A DNA stretch of 64,000 nt from Candidatus Sericytochromatia bacterium (GTDB lineage: Bacteria; Cyanobacteriota; Sericytochromatia; UBA7694), in assembly GCA_018780035.1 (NCBI GenBank), contig JADMKE010000037.1, positions 20,624 through 84,623 on the forward strand. The letters run 5' to 3'. Below the pieces are notes generated by a model. That model saw only the letters and a list, made by a program, of their open reading frames with translations. It was not told where the DNA came from and searched no databases. The translations under genes and the position numbers were made by a program. Positions 9,229-17,499 of the stretch are shown here, in pieces. Numbering within the stretch: position 1 is the stretch's first letter; every line of letters starts with the position of its first letter.

Positions 9229-9390
9229 ATGGCTAAAGCAGCAGCCCGTCTGCAGATCAAACTGAAAAGCAGCGAAAGTCATTTCTATTATTACACCATG
9301 AAAAACAAGCGCAACACGCCCGATCGTATGGAGCTTCGCAAATACGATCCCGTTTTGCGTCGGCACGTCAACTTCAAAGAAGAAAAATAG
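9229..9390 (+). CDS. rpmG: 50S ribosomal protein L33 (bL33)
   Basis: A 53-residue protein with the bL33 pattern: MAKAAARLQIKLKSSES, YYYTMKNKRNTPDRMELRKYDP, then RRHVNFKEEK. It lacks the zinc-binding cysteine pairs, so it is the Cys-minus form of L33, consistent with the CxxC-free sequence throughout. The ribosome site is GAAAGGAAA just ahead of the ATG at 9229. Second gene of the rpmB operon, followed by a strong terminator. Confidence 0.95.
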   Translation: MAKAAARLQIKLKSSESHFYYYTMKNKRNTPDRMELRKYDPVLRRHVNFKEEK

Positions 9391-9409
9391 CCCCGTTTTT
9401 CATTTTTAG

Positions 9410-9443
9410 ACCGGCTCTGAGTCTTGCTCAAAGCCGGTTTTTT
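9410..9443 (+). terminator. Rho-independent terminator of rpmB-rpmG
   Basis: A 12-base stem with one C-A mismatch (9410-9421 pairs with 9427-9438), a 5-base loop and a run of six T at 9438-9443. It starts 20 bases after the rpmG stop. It may also stop readthrough from pilT on the other strand, which ends at 9453. Confidence 0.85.
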
Positions 9444-9452
9444 GCTTTGAAA

Positions 9453-10535
9453 TCACACAGCAGGAGTTGCCGCTTCAGACTCTAAAAAGCGTTTAAAGCG
9501 GTTCTTGTCATGGGCTTTGACATAGGCTTCCTGGGGTTCAATCAAGCCTGCTGCCAGTTTTTCTTCAATGGCCTGATCCATTGTTACCATGCCCTCTCTG
9601 CGGGCAGTTTGCATGATCGAGGGAATTTGAAAGGTTTTACCTTCGCGCAGCAGATTGGCCACTGCAGAGGTGCCGACCAAAATTTCCTGTACCGCAATTC
9701 GGCCTCCCCCTTTCTTTTTGAGCAATTGTTGGGCCACAACCCCTTTCAGGCTGTCTCCGAGCATGGCCCGGATTTGTTCCTGCGCTTCGGTTGGAAATGC
9801 GTCAATCAGGCGATCAATCGTCTTGGGAGCAGAGGAGGAGTGCAGAGTTCCAAAGACAAGGTGGCCAGTCTCAGCAGCTGTGATCGCCAGTTCAATCGTT
9901 TCCAAATCGCGCATTTCCCCCACCAAAATCACGTCGGGGTCTTCACGCAGCGCTGCCCGCAGAGCGGCAGCAAAACTTTTGGTGTTTTTGCCCACTTCAC
10001 GTTGGTTGACCAGGCCTTTTTTGCTCCAGTGTACAAATTCAATCGGATCTTCAATTGTGAGAATATGGTCGGCGCGGTGGCTATTGACATAATCGATCAT
10101 CGCGGCCAGGGTCGTGGATTTTCCCGAGCCTCCCGCCCCTGTGATTAAAACCAAGCCTTTGTGCAAACGGCAAAAATTCTCGGTCATAACCTTGGGCAGA
10201 CCCAATTCCTCTGCATTTAAAATTCGCGAGGGAATGCTCCTAAAAACACCCCCAATTCCCTTGCGGTCAATAAAGATATTCGCGCGAAAGCGTACGCCGA
10301 GTTCGTCAACACTGTAGGCAAAGTCCAGATCGTTGGTGGCTTCAAAGTTGGTGCGCTGAGCATCGCTGAGAATTTCATATAAGAGCAGCTTATTGTGCTC
10401 ATGATCGATGTGTTTTTGACCCAGTGGGTGCAACTCTCCATTGATGCGGAGCATGGGAGGATTGTCGGGAGAGAGATGCAGATCTGACGCCCCTTTCTCC
10501 ACCATTGCCTTAAAAAGCGAATCAATTTTGGCCAT
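9453..10535 (-). CDS. pilT: Type IV pilus retraction ATPase PilT
   Basis: A 360-residue hexameric secretion-type ATPase that powers type IV pilus retraction and twitching. N-terminal PAS-like domain with ASDLHLSPDNPPMLRING, Walker A GAGGSGKS at 133-140 (usual form GPTGSGKS), Asp box TIEDPIEFVH, Walker B VILVGEMRD near 200 and His box GTLHSSSA. The AIRNLIRE-like C-terminal region is SAVANLLREGK. I start at the ATG at 10535, preceded by GGAGGAC, instead of a 45-codon upstream extension. A TATAAT on the minus strand at 10685-10690 is a possible -10 box. No other pilus gene lies in the window, so the assembly genes must be elsewhere. Confidence 0.93.
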   Translation of the reverse strand: MAKIDSLFKAMVEKGASDLHLSPDNPPMLRINGELHPLGQKHIDHEHNKLLLYEILSDAQRTNFEATNDLDFAYSVDELGVRFRANIFIDRKGIGGVFRSIPSRILNAEELGLPKVMTENFCRLHKGLVLITGAGGSGKSTTLAAMIDYVNSHRADHILTIEDPIEFVHWSKKGLVNQREVGKNTKSFAAALRAALREDPDVILVGEMRDLETIELAITAAETGHLVFGTLHSSSAPKTIDRLIDAFPTEAQEQIRAMLGDSLKGVVAQQLLKKKGGGRIAVQEILVGTSAVANLLREGKTFQIPSIMQTARREGMVTMDQAIEEKLAAGLIEPQEAYVKAHDKNRFKRFLESEAATPAV

Positions 10536-10733
10536 AATGTCCTCCTCGCAAAGTGAGCAGAAGTGACGGCGAGGGGTTCGGAAAAAGAAGAGATGATGGC
10601 GGGAATAAGAGATCAAAGGAAAGGCAAAAAGTAGTGTTTGTTTGAGACGAACGCAGATTTTATTCTGCAATCACTGCTGATCTTATTATAAAGCACGGTT
10701 GTTTAATTTGATCCCTTTGCTGAGTGAATCTTT

Positions 10734-11891
10734 TTAGAGCTGCGGTTCGAGCAAGGCAGCAAAGACCTCATTGCTGAGTAAAACAGCCTCAGCAGGCAAA
10801 CAGAGGCGCTTTCCGTGCCAAATGAGTAGGCCTTTTGCGAGCAGTTCAGGCAGTTCCTTGGGGTAAGCGGCTGCCAAGCTGCAGCCAAATTCCTGGGCAA
10901 AAGCCCGATCATCGACACCCACTTGTAGCAGGCGTAAGCCCAGAATCACGTGCTCGGCAGCGGTGTCTTGCCTGGATTGTGCCGCGGTATTTTGCCAGCT
11001 CCAGTGCTGGTTTTGGCAATCCTGGTAATAGGTCTTGAGTTGGTCAGAATTGGCATAGCGCCGGTGTTGCCAATAGCCGTGGGCGCCTACTCCCAAGGCC
11101 AAAACCGGTGCGGCTTGCCAGTAGAGGCGGTTGTGCTGAGAGGCCAAGCCGGGCAGGCTCCAATTGGCAATTTCGTAGTGTTCAAAGCCCTGTTCAGCCA
11201 AAAGCTGACAGGCCGTTTCATACATTGCCACTTCGCTCTCTTCGCTGGGGCGCTGCAGTTTTTCAAGCCGTTCGAGTTGGCCCCAGGTGGTCTTTTCGTG
11301 AACCTCCAGGCTGTAGAGCGAGAGGTGGCTGGGATTTAAATCCAGGGCCTGTTTCAAGCTGTCTTGCCAAGCGGCCAGGGTTTGACCCGGCAGGCCATAG
11401 ATCAGATCCAGGCTGATATTGTTCAGACCCGCTGCCCGCAACTCTGCCACGCACCTCAAAATATCTGTTGGACTGTGGCTGCGGCCCGACTGCTGCAATT
11501 CGTTGGGCTGAAAACTCTGTACACCCAGACTCACCCGGTTGATACCCAGGGCTTTGCACTGTTCAAAATAGTTCTGAGAGCCCGTCTCGGGATTGACTTC
11601 GAGGGTCCATTCTTGCAAATGGGTTAGGTTGAGTTTCTGGCGCAGGCCCGTGCAGAGCCGCTCCATCTCTGCTTCGTTTAAGAGTGAAGGGGTTCCTCCG
11701 CCCAGATACAGGGTTTTAAGTTGCATCGGCAATGTGCTTAATGCGGCCAATTCCAACTCCAGATGATCCAGGTAACGGCTGATTTGCCTGCGCTGCTCTA
11801 AAACCCGGACCGTAAAATCACAATAAAAACATTTGCGCAGGCAAAAGGGCAGATGCAGGTAGAGGCCTTGGGCTGTGGTTTGCTGCTTCAT
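10734..11891 (-). CDS. hemW: HemW-like radical SAM protein (haem chaperone)
   Basis: A 385-residue radical SAM enzyme. The iron-sulfur motif is HLPFCLRKCFYCDF with Cys17, Cys21 and Cys24, followed by LYLGGGTPSLL and the SLGVQSF strand. The CxxxCxYCDF form, rather than the CxxxCxxCxC of true HemN, marks the HemW group, now seen as a haem-binding chaperone rather than a coproporphyrinogen oxidase. A separate true hemN lies at 60598. The start overlaps the stop of the preceding gene (ATGA), making it the last gene of the eight-gene operon. Confidence 0.88.
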   Translation of the reverse strand: MKQQTTAQGLYLHLPFCLRKCFYCDFTVRVLEQRRQISRYLDHLELELAALSTLPMQLKTLYLGGGTPSLLNEAEMERLCTGLRQKLNLTHLQEWTLEVNPETGSQNYFEQCKALGINRVSLGVQSFQPNELQQSGRSHSPTDILRCVAELRAAGLNNISLDLIYGLPGQTLAAWQDSLKQALDLNPSHLSLYSLEVHEKTTWGQLERLEKLQRPSEESEVAMYETACQLLAEQGFEHYEIANWSLPGLASQHNRLYWQAAPVLALGVGAHGYWQHRRYANSDQLKTYYQDCQNQHWSWQNTAAQSRQDTAAEHVILGLRLLQVGVDDRAFAQEFGCSLAAAYPKELPELLAKGLLIWHGKRLCLPAEAVLLSNEVFAALLEPQL

Positions 11892-12358
11892 GGGCCAGGG
11901 AGTGGGCCTGTAAGTGGACCAGGATCGACCAAAAATCCATTTAAACTGCTGCGCCCGAGTAAGACCGAATAATCCAAATTGCCACGTTCGGCCAAAGTAA
12001 ATTCGGCCATGCGCTTTTGGCCCTTGAGCAAAAACGGAATTTTAACCACTTGGCGAAGGGTGGTGCCATGGGCATTGCGTACAGAAATTTTGCGAATGGT
12101 TTGGTTAAAACCGAGTTTGAGTGCCAATTGCTGATCAATACTCGATAGGGTGGCTCCGGTATCGACACGGGCCATCAGACGCAGGGGCGGTTTGCTCAAT
12201 AAAATCACGGGTTCCACCGCATGGATCACGGCTTTGCTCTGGCAAGGGTCTGCTGTTTTGGGGGCCGCTGCTGTCTTGGGGACTGCTTGAGAAGAAACCG
12301 GAAGCCATGGGCTTAAGAGGAACAGGCTGACAGCCAGTACTGCTGCAAAAGGCTTCAT
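11888..12358 (-). CDS. Secreted retropepsin-like aspartic protease (RimK-associated type)
   Basis: A 156-residue protein with a Sec signal peptide (MKPFAAVLAVSLFLLSPWL). The core has the pepsin-like motif ARVDTGATLSS with putative catalytic Asp66, and LLGRSSLNGFLVDPG near the end. This is the pattern of the family once called ATP-dependent zinc protease or RimK-related peptidase (PF05618), related to retropepsins. Members usually work as dimers, one Asp each. It overlaps hemW at its end and the small membrane gene at its start, so all three are translationally coupled. Substrate unknown. Confidence 0.72.
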   Translation of the reverse strand: MKPFAAVLAVSLFLLSPWLPVSSQAVPKTAAAPKTADPCQSKAVIHAVEPVILLSKPPLRLMARVDTGATLSSIDQQLALKLGFNQTIRKISVRNAHGTTLRQVVKIPFLLKGQKRMAEFTLAERGNLDYSVLLGRSSLNGFLVDPGPLTGPLPGP

Positions 12359-12540
12359 TCGGGTGGTTTGTCTGTTGCTGTTTGTCCGAGGGGCCGCAAA
12401 CTTTGGCGCATCAGTAAAACAGTGAGAATGCCCAGCAGCGGCAGTACAAGAAAGGGTACATGTTTAAACAGGCCAGGAATGGTCAGGCTCAGGCCCACGA
12501 AGATCAGCAATAAAATGCCAAAACGCAGCAGGCTTTTCAT
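12355..12540 (-). CDS. Small two-helix membrane protein
   Basis: A 61-residue protein with two hydrophobic segments (LLRFGILLLIFVGLSLTI and FLVLPLLGILTVLLM) and a polar tail. It overlaps its neighbours on both sides by four bases, which is good evidence that it is translated. No family recognised. Confidence 0.65.
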   Translation of the reverse strand: MKSLLRFGILLLIFVGLSLTIPGLFKHVPFLVLPLLGILTVLLMRQSLRPLGQTATDKPPE

Positions 12541-13808
12541 GGGTATGTATTCTCCCGAGAGGTATTCAGACGCAGAGCCGGATCGGCCAAGACATATTGT
12601 AATTCTTGTTCGAGGCGACTGAGTTCGTGTAAGGCCAAGGCAGGAATTGGTTCGGGCACAGCCAGGGGATCGTGATTGAGAATCTCTTGGTTGATGGTGT
12701 CGATTTGTTCAATACTGGTCTGGAGTTCACTGATGGCTGTGAGCAACTCGTCTTTGCGCTGGTGCAGATGGCTCAGGCGCAATTCTTCCAGCTCTTTAAA
12801 GGCCTGTTGCTGTAAAAAATAATTGACCTGGTGGCGTTGGGCGACGATGGCTTCGATCAGGTATTTGAGATCTTTGAGCGGCTCTTTAAAACGTTGTGAG
12901 GAGGTCGGGGTATAAATTTCAATCAAATTGTGTAGACTCAGGGCTTCGGTCAGAGCTGTTTCGAGACCACTTTGCAGTTCCGCCAATTCTCGGCCCGTTT
13001 TTTTGAGCAGTTCCTCCGGTTTGAGGCTGTCTTTGGGGCTCCAGTTCAGATACAGTGTTTCCAATTGCATACTGAGATTTTCAAAACGGGCTTCGAGGGT
13101 GGGCAATTGTTCCAGCAGGGTGTGCAGGCGTTGGTCGTTTTTTTCGAGGTTTTGCTTGAGCTTTTGGGCCTTTTCGAGATGGGCCTGCTGGTTCTCGCTG
13201 GCCTGTTGCAAAGCGGTAAAGACTGCCGCCTGTGTCAGTTGATTGAGGGGCGGTTGGCTTTTCTCCGCCGTGGCGCCGGCCAAGGAACCGTGTTGGCTAT
13301 ATGCTGTCAGGGCTGCGGGTTTTGACTCTCGCTGTGGGGGCGTTGTTTCGGCTCTCCGCTTGAGGTTTAAGGCCTGGGCGGTATCTGGATTGTTTTCAAT
13401 AAAATCGGCCATGGCCTCTTTGAGCTTGGCGGTTAAATTTTTGTTGCTTTGAGATGGCCCTGGCGCTTCTTTCGTTTCTTTTGTTTCTTGCGGCAAAGGG
13501 CTCTGATCGTCGATTAAAATATCCAAACGCCGGGTCGGAAACAAATGCTCCAAATGTCCGGGTTGCAGCTCTTGTTTGCGAATATGTTCACAGATTTCGG
13601 GGTCTTGAATCAGCAAAGCGGGGCTGCGTTGGTATTTGGTTTTTTTGAGGGCGTAATAATGTTTGCCCAATTGCAGAATTTGTATGCTGTCACTCTCACT
13701 GAGTTGGAGGGTTTGTAGCAAGTGGGTATCGGGATGAGATTCAATTCTCAGCGAAAAACTTTCGCTGTCTTTTTCGGGCAGAGGGGCCTTTTGAAACCAA
13801 GCGGCCAT
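12537..13808 (-). CDS. Coiled-coil protein of unknown function
   Basis: A 423-residue, very polar cytoplasmic protein with no signal or membrane segment. Residues 1-100 form a mixed globular region (FSLRIESHPDTHLLQ, LGKHYYALKKTKYQ). A low-complexity linker rich in Pro, Glu and Lys follows, then long heptad-like stretches from about residue 185 to the end (QAHLEKAQKLKQNLEKND, LEQLPTLEARFENLSMQLE) that predict coiled coil. It sits four bases after miaA and overlaps the next small gene. I do not recognise a family. Confidence 0.75.
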   Translation of the reverse strand: MAAWFQKAPLPEKDSESFSLRIESHPDTHLLQTLQLSESDSIQILQLGKHYYALKKTKYQRSPALLIQDPEICEHIRKQELQPGHLEHLFPTRRLDILIDDQSPLPQETKETKEAPGPSQSNKNLTAKLKEAMADFIENNPDTAQALNLKRRAETTPPQRESKPAALTAYSQHGSLAGATAEKSQPPLNQLTQAAVFTALQQASENQQAHLEKAQKLKQNLEKNDQRLHTLLEQLPTLEARFENLSMQLETLYLNWSPKDSLKPEELLKKTGRELAELQSGLETALTEALSLHNLIEIYTPTSSQRFKEPLKDLKYLIEAIVAQRHQVNYFLQQQAFKELEELRLSHLHQRKDELLTAISELQTSIEQIDTINQEILNHDPLAVPEPIPALALHELSRLEQELQYVLADPALRLNTSRENTYP

Positions 13809-13811
13809 GGT

Positions 13812-14807
13812 TTAATGTCTCCCCATAAGTTCTGGACTTAATTCTGGATTTAAGCCTACATTTAATACTGTGTCTCTTTTAAGGCCTTGGCTCTGCAGCC
13901 AAGGGTCATGCTCAGCCAGATTGGTCTGATCTAATTCCAGCCAATGAATACCGGCGTCTTTGCGAAACCAGGTCATTTGGCGCTTGGCATATTGGCGGGT
14001 GTGAATATGCATCGCCTGCATTGCGGCGGGCAAATCCATTTTGCCATCGAGATAATCCCCGATTTCGCGGTAATTTAAGGTTTGTAAAAGGGGCAAATCG
14101 GCACCGTAGCGTTCACGCAGGCTTTTGACTTCGTCAATCAGGCCGGTCTGAATCATTTCGACAATGCGTTGCTCAATTCGCACTTCCAAACGGGGACGAG
14201 GCATACTCAAACCCAGGTACAAACAGGGATAACGCAGTTCTGCTTCACGGCTTTGCTGGGCCGAGATCGGCTGACCTGTCGCGGCGATCACTTCCAGAGC
14301 GCGCACAACTCTGCGCAGATCATTGGGGTGCAAGCGGGCCGCTGCCACCGGGTCCATTTGGCTTAAGCGCTGGTGCAAATGTCCTTCGCCCTGTTCGGCC
14401 TCGGCGGCCAAGAGGCTTTGGCGCAGCTCTATCTGGGGAGCCACTTCGGGAATTTTATAAGCATAGAGCAGGCTTTTGAGATAGAGGCCTGTGCCCCCGA
14501 CAATCACGGGCAATTTGCCGCGCTGCCAGATATCTGCCAAAGCGATCTCTGCAGCGGCCAAATACTCCACCAAGGTGAATGTCTCACGCGGATCGGCAAT
14601 ATCAAAGAGGTGATGGGGCACAGCGGCTTGTTCCGCACGGCTCGGTTTGGCTGTGCCGATATCCAGTTCTTTGTAGATTTGCCGAGAATCCGCACAGAGC
14701 AATTCTCCCTGATTGTCTCGGGCGAGTTCAAATGCCAATTTGCTTTTTCCCACAGCGGTCGGCCCGGCAACGACAACCAATCGATAATGGGGCTTTACTT
14801 CACTCAC
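13812..14807 (-). CDS. miaA: tRNA dimethylallyltransferase
   Basis: A 331-residue enzyme that adds a dimethylallyl group to N6 of A37 in tRNAs reading codons that start with U. P-loop GPTAVGKS at 15-22, then ADSRQIYKELDIGTAKPS, PHHLFDI and VGGTGLYLKSLLY, all MiaA signatures. A longer frame reaches 14879, but the GTG at 14807 overlaps the TGA of the upstream response regulator (GTGA) and gives normal length, so I use it. The C-terminus RQYAKRQMTWFRKDAGIHWL is the typical tRNA-binding end. Confidence 0.95.
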   Translation of the reverse strand: MSEVKPHYRLVVVAGPTAVGKSKLAFELARDNQGELLCADSRQIYKELDIGTAKPSRAEQAAVPHHLFDIADPRETFTLVEYLAAAEIALADIWQRGKLPVIVGGTGLYLKSLLYAYKIPEVAPQIELRQSLLAAEAEQGEGHLHQRLSQMDPVAAARLHPNDLRRVVRALEVIAATGQPISAQQSREAELRYPCLYLGLSMPRPRLEVRIEQRIVEMIQTGLIDEVKSLRERYGADLPLLQTLNYREIGDYLDGKMDLPAAMQAMHIHTRQYAKRQMTWFRKDAGIHWLELDQTNLAEHDPWLQSQGLKRDTVLNVGLNPELSPELMGRH

Positions 14808-15427
14808 GGCAGATCTGAGTTTTGCTGGCGCATTTCGTTTAACTCTCTTTGAACCACATCCTGGTAACAGGAGGGGCAAATGCCGTGACTGAGTCGCACA
14901 TGGGTGTGTTCAGAGAGGTAACTCTCCAATTTTTGCCAGTAATTTTCATCGTTGCGGATATTTTTACAATAGGAGCAGATCGGCAAAAGCCCGCGCAGTT
15001 CTTTGACATTGAGCAAGGCCTCTTCCAGCTCGCTCAGGCGTTGGCGCAGCGATTGTTGCAGCCCCACAATCCGCACACCCACATTGAGTCTGGCTTTGAG
15101 CTGGGCTGGATCGACGGGCTTTTCGAGGTAGTCGTCGGCCCCGGCTTCGAGCCCTTGGATCAAATTGGCTTTGCCTTCCATCCCGGTGAGCAGGAGAATA
15201 TAGGTCGATTTATGTCTCTCACTCTCGCGCATGCGGCGGCACAGGCTCAGGCCATCAAGGCCCGGCATACGCCAATCCAGAATCACAATCGGAGCGGGAT
15301 CTGTTTCCAATTTTTCCCAGGCGGCCTGACCATCAGTGCTTTCTGTGACCCGGTAGCCCCAGCTGTTCAGGATTTTGCTGGTCAGCCGCAGGCTAATCGG
15401 GTCATCTTCAGCGATCAAGACATGCAT
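14804..15427 (-). CDS. Response regulator with C-terminal four-cysteine module
   Basis: A 207-residue protein. Residues 1-120 are a receiver domain: acidic EDDP at 7-10, phosphoacceptor Asp51 in VILDWRMPG, Lys103 in LEKPVDP. A coiled coil (about 121-145) leads to a small module with LLPICSYCKNIR and GICPSCYQ, Cys150, Cys153, Cys183 and Cys186. This module is often seen at the end of receivers and sensor kinases; the cysteines suggest metal binding, but its role is not known to me. No DNA-binding domain. It lies six bases after the GT4 gene and overlaps miaA. Confidence 0.88.
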   Translation of the reverse strand: MHVLIAEDDPISLRLTSKILNSWGYRVTESTDGQAAWEKLETDPAPIVILDWRMPGLDGLSLCRRMRESERHKSTYILLLTGMEGKANLIQGLEAGADDYLEKPVDPAQLKARLNVGVRIVGLQQSLRQRLSELEEALLNVKELRGLLPICSYCKNIRNDENYWQKLESYLSEHTHVRLSHGICPSCYQDVVQRELNEMRQQNSDLP

Positions 15428-15433
15428 CGGGAT

Positions 15434-16615
15434 TTAACCCTGATGAAATTCTTGAGAAACGCGCTGATAGACTTGTTTGGTCTGTTCCGCGATGATGTCC
15501 CAATTAAAGGTATCTACCAGTCGCTGATAGGCTTGATCCACCATCCATTTGGCCCAGTCGGGGTGGAAGAGTACCTGTTTGATGCCCCAAGCCAGAGAGT
15601 CGGGAGAGCCTTTGTAGGTTTTCATGCCGGTCACGCCGTGTTCGACAATGCCACCGAGGCCGCCGGTATCCGAAACCACGACGGGAGTACGGGCTGCCAT
15701 GGCTTCCAGGGCGACAATGCCAAAGGGTTCATAGAGGCTGGGATAAGCGGCCACATCGGCCACGCGCAACAATTTGAGCAGGTCTTCGTCGGAGACATAA
15801 CCGGGCAGGCTGACCCGATCGGCAATGCCCAGGGCCTGAGCGCGGTAGCGCAATTCGTCCAACATGCCGCCTTTGCCAGCGATCACAAAGCGGGCGTGGG
15901 GCACCTCGCGCAGCACCTCTGCGGCAGCATCGATCAAGATCTGAAAGCCCTTTTCGGGCACCATACGGCCCACGGAGACGATCAGGGGTTCATGATCCAT
16001 TGCCAAGCGGCGGCGGAAGTCCATGGCATCGGGAAAGGGAAAAATGAATTTATCCCGTTTGATACCATTGGGAATAATATCAATTTTGCTTGCGGGCAAA
16101 TTGTAATTGCCGATCACTTCGTCTTTCATATAGTCACTGCAGACAATCGTGCGCCAGGCCTCATAATTGAGATACCATTCCATGCTGTGAACATAGTTCT
16201 GAATTTTATTGTGAATCCCGTTCCAGCGGCCCGATTCTGTGGCGTGAATGGTGGCCACCAGCGGTTTGTTGTACATGTGTTTGAGGGTGATGGCGGCATG
16301 GGCCACCAGCCAATCGTGGGCATGGATAATGTCGATCTCTTGGGTGGCCATTAAGTCCATCGCGGTGCGAATAATGCCAAAGTTGAAATGTAAGACCCAA
16401 GAAAAAAAATCGGGGGCTTCAAACTGAAAGTCTTTGACGCGGTGGATGTCTACGCCATTGACTTGGGCATATTTAGGCGTGCCGGGATGGTCGGCTGTGA
16501 TGACATCGACCTTCTCCCAGGCATGGACCAGGGCTTCTGAAATTTCTTCACTGTGACGGGCCAAGCCCCCCACCACTCTCGGGGGATATTCCCAGGTCAG
16601 TTTCAGAATATTCAT
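15434..16615 (-). CDS. Family 4 glycosyltransferase (glucan synthase-like)
   Basis: A 393-residue GT-B enzyme. The N-terminal loop WEYPPRVVGGLARH, the IIHAHDW strand, the IPNGI hinge, VGRMVPEKGFQ and the donor-site ESLYEPFGIVALEAMAA-like motif SLYEPFGIVALEAMAA are GT4 features. The N-terminal EYPP..GG..RH form is common in glycogen/starch synthase-like GT4 enzymes, so an ADP- or UDP-glucose donor is possible, but the substrate is not certain. Start ATG 16615 follows AGAGG. Its first 68 bases overlap the end of the upstream response regulator in another frame. Confidence 0.85.
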   Translation of the reverse strand: MNILKLTWEYPPRVVGGLARHSEEISEALVHAWEKVDVITADHPGTPKYAQVNGVDIHRVKDFQFEAPDFFSWVLHFNFGIIRTAMDLMATQEIDIIHAHDWLVAHAAITLKHMYNKPLVATIHATESGRWNGIHNKIQNYVHSMEWYLNYEAWRTIVCSDYMKDEVIGNYNLPASKIDIIPNGIKRDKFIFPFPDAMDFRRRLAMDHEPLIVSVGRMVPEKGFQILIDAAAEVLREVPHARFVIAGKGGMLDELRYRAQALGIADRVSLPGYVSDEDLLKLLRVADVAAYPSLYEPFGIVALEAMAARTPVVVSDTGGLGGIVEHGVTGMKTYKGSPDSLAWGIKQVLFHPDWAKWMVDQAYQRLVDTFNWDIIAEQTKQVYQRVSQEFHQG

Positions 16616-17357
16616 GTATTAACCTCTCAGTTGTATTGGGAATGCGAAAGCGATAACCCACGCCCCGCACTGTTTCTATGCATTTTAGTGTTCCATTGCT
16701 TTCAATCTTATCACGGAGCCTGCGAATCTGCGCATCGATGGTCCGTTCGTTGACTTCATTGTTTTCCATCCGTGAAATCAGGTCTTGGCGGCTGAAAACC
16801 TGATCGGGCTTAGAGACAAGCACAGACAGAATTGCGTAGTCGCGATTGCTGAGTTGAATCACCGTGTCTTCAATCCAGATTTGTTTTTGTTCCGGCAGCA
16901 GGGTCAACGGACCCAATTGAATTTGGCCATTGGCATTTATCTGCGGGGGGGCCTGAGCGGCCTGGCTTGTTGCATGACTGTTGCCAATTCTGCGCACGGC
17001 AGCCCGCAGACGGGCCCGCAACTCCCGAATTCCAAAGGGTTTGGTGATATAGTCTTCGGCCCCAAGCTCCAAGCCGATCACTTTTTCGGTGGTTTGATTC
17101 AAACCCGAGAGAAAGAGCACCTGCAGTTTGGGTTGGCGTTTTTTGAGCAGTTTGCAGACTTCCATCCCATTGATATCGGGCAAAATAATATCGCAGACGG
17201 CAATATCAGGTTTATGCGCTTTGGCAATTTCCAGGCCCTGATTGCCGCTCAATGCTGTACGAATACTCCAGTCTTCGTTGCTGAAGATATCTTTGAAAAC
17301 CTGGCACAAAACAGGGTCATCATCAATCAATAAGATTTCTGGCCGGGAGCGACTCAT
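16548..17357 (-). CDS. OmpR/PhoB-family response regulator
   Basis: A 269-residue transcription factor. Receiver at 1-120 with acidic DDD at 12-14, phosphoacceptor Asp56 in VCDIILPD and Lys106 in YITKPFG. Winged-helix domain at about 150-235, ending in the class motif IETVRGVGYRF. About 35 extra residues follow (to GGGLGPSQ), encoded mainly in the stretch that overlaps the GT4 gene. No histidine kinase in this operon, so the partner may be the divergent PAS kinase at 17500 or an unlinked one. First gene of the operon that ends with hemW. Confidence 0.92.
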   Translation of the reverse strand: MSRSRPEILLIDDDPVLCQVFKDIFSNEDWSIRTALSGNQGLEIAKAHKPDIAVCDIILPDINGMEVCKLLKKRQPKLQVLFLSGLNQTTEKVIGLELGAEDYITKPFGIRELRARLRAAVRRIGNSHATSQAAQAPPQINANGQIQLGPLTLLPEQKQIWIEDTVIQLSNRDYAILSVLVSKPDQVFSRQDLISRMENNEVNERTIDAQIRRLRDKIESNGTLKCIETVRGVGYRFRIPNTTERLIHEYSETDLGISPESGGGLGPSQ

Positions 17358-17446
17358 TGCGATTTTTTTGACTTCTTTACTTTTGGCTGTCTTTTAATTA
17401 TACAGAAGACTGGGGGCAACGTATCAAAGACCGAGCGGGTCTGGAG

Positions 17447-17455
17447 TGTTATAAT
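17447..17455 (+). promoter_or_regulatory. Extended -10 promoter element for the PAS histidine kinase
   Basis: TGTTATAAT: a perfect TATAAT at 17450-17455 with the extended TG, about 45 bases before the kinase start. No good -35 box at normal distance, which is usual for extended -10 promoters. Confidence 0.5.
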
Positions 17456-17499
17456 AGCAACCAAATTGCGACAAGAACACAGCAGGGAGGCCTTGGGAT

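Noticed and set aside
10536..10670. 45-codon upstream extension of pilT
   Set aside because: The internal ATG at 10535 has a strong GGAGGA site and begins exactly where PilT proteins begin.
14849..16354. 501-residue plus-strand open frame
   Set aside because: Antisense to the response regulator and GT4 genes, which carry clear family motifs. The translation has no recognisable domain and is rich in residues typical of mirrored frames.
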